Assembly: GCA_009177215.1 (NCBI GenBank) | Contig: WFLY01000254.1 | Location: forward strand, 1 to 5,647 | DNA length: 5,647 bases | Source of the DNA: Bacillota bacterium | GTDB lineage: Bacteria > Bacillota > Clostridia > Lachnospirales > Lachnospiraceae | Reading direction: 5' to 3' | In this document: piece by piece, positions 5,260 through 5,647 of the stretch | How the letters are laid out: every line of letters begins with the position of its first letter | Numbering within the stretch: the first letter of the stretch is position 1 | The notes under the pieces: generated by a model | The model's input: the letters and a program-made list of their open reading frames with translations, nothing else | Database searches by the model: none | Told to the model about the DNA's origin: nothing | Position numbers and translations under genes: made by a program

Positions 5260-5647
5260 TTGATTACGGATGAAGAATTTGGAAGAATAGCGGTTTATAT
5301 GAAGCAACGCTATGGCATTGATTTGACGAACAAAAAAGTTATTGTGAACGGTCGACTGGAGAATTACGTTAAATCCAAAGGTTGGAAAAACTACCATGAA
5401 TACATGGATGCGGTCGAGCGTGACGCAAGCGGAGCGGAAGAAAGGATGTTAGTTAATTTCCTTACTACCAATCATACTTATTTTATGAGGGAATTTGAAC
5501 ATTTTGATTTTTTCAAAAATATAGTTCTTCCGAAACTGAAGAGCAAGGGAATATTCTGCGGACGACAGCCTGATCGACGTCCCGTTCGTTGCATTCGACT
5601 CTCCCGTTTATTTCGCGCTTCATTACGAAATCAACGAGGACGGCAAA
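5260..5647 (+). CDS. cheR: CheR-type protein methyltransferase, N-terminal part only
   Basis: CheR enzymes use S-adenosylmethionine to methylate glutamates on chemoreceptors. The first 97 residues (5260-5550) match the CheR N-terminal helical domain and the start of the catalytic region: EEFGRIAVYMKQRYGIDLTN, GRLENYVKSKGWKNYHEYM, and the hallmark NFLTTNHTYFMREFEHFDFF (67-86), ending at LPKLKSKG. The next expected part, resembling LRIWSAGCSTGEEPY, which binds the cofactor, is absent. From about codon 98 the frame becomes arginine-rich and unlike any protein, although it stays open to the window end. The gene is therefore broken, rearranged or joined to foreign DNA near 5550. The TTG start is set by GGAGGG seven bases upstream. 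It probably belonged to the same operon as the kinase and HD-GYP genes. The target may be a chemoreceptor or another signalling protein; no chemoreceptor gene is in the window. Confidence 0.8.
   Translation, partial: MITDEEFGRIAVYMKQRYGIDLTNKKVIVNGRLENYVKSKGWKNYHEYMDAVERDASGAEERMLVNFLTTNHTYFMREFEHFDFFKNIVLPKLKSKGIFCGRQPDRRPVRCIRLSRLFRASLRNQRGRQ
5551..5647. other. Compositionally distinct tail with a different open frame
   Basis: From about 5556 the DNA changes: roughly 53% GC and about 13 CpG in 92 bases, against markedly AT-rich sequence just before. The CheR frame gives arginine-rich nonsense, while another + frame (open 5540-5647) reads like real protein, for example DSLIDVPFVAFDSPVYFAL then HYEINEDGK. 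I do not recognise the family; the reading is not the missing CheR sequence. It could be inserted DNA, a genomic rearrangement or a chimeric contig end. The opposite strand is also open over much of this stretch, so the coding strand is not certain. Confidence 0.55.

Noticed and set aside
5185..5397. Antisense open frame of 70 codons opposite cheR start
   Set aside because: It overlaps the CheR coding sequence, whose NHTYFMRE motif and ribosome binding site are clear; the antisense translation resembles no protein.
1..5647. CRISPR array, tRNA, rRNA, riboswitch or retroelement cassette
   Set aside because: No regularly spaced repeats, cloverleaf, conserved riboswitch core or reverse transcriptase could be found on either strand.

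Overview
The window looks like a low-to-middle GC Firmicute, most likely a Clostridia/Lachnospiraceae-type gut bacterium. This rests on AGGAGG-type ribosome binding sites before nearly every gene, AT-rich intergenic DNA, a TnpX/TndX-like large serine recombinase, and the style of the signalling proteins. No 16S or other marker is present, so the taxonomy is an inference. Both ends cut through genes, so this may be a whole short contig.

Layout, all on the + strand: (1) 1-939, the C-terminal two thirds of a large serine recombinase, the edge of a mobile element, with an intact zinc ribbon but an unusually short region where the coiled coil should be. (2) 940-1063, an intergenic region with a near-consensus sigma-A promoter lying inside an inverted repeat. 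(3) 1064-1435, a stand-alone Hpt phosphotransfer protein. (4) 1436-1561, an AT-rich leader with palindromic repeats and a duplicated Shine-Dalgarno. (5) 1562-2647, a response regulator with a catalytically complete HD-GYP domain. (6) A strong intrinsic terminator at 2659-2690. (7) 2715-4145, a soluble PAS-type histidine kinase. (8) 4161-5111, a second REC-HD-GYP protein whose HD-GYP domain has lost key metal ligands and is cut by an in-frame TAG; its homologous tail continues in frame to 5222. (9) 5260-5647, the N-terminal part of a CheR-type methyltransferase that loses homology near 5550, where composition and reading frame also change.

Taken together this is a cytoplasmic phosphorelay: a kinase without its own receiver, a separate Hpt protein, two receiver proteins with HD-GYP outputs (one apparently active on cyclic di-GMP, one probably a pseudo-enzyme), and a CheR-like protein. 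A plausible flow is kinase to the receiver of the degenerate HD-GYP protein, then Hpt, then the receiver of the active HD-GYP protein, which lowers cyclic di-GMP. The direction of flow is inferred from gene content only. The most unusual points are the amber codon inside the second HD-GYP gene, the kinase and that protein sharing one reading frame separated only by TAG, the terminator inside the cluster, and the abrupt composition break in cheR.
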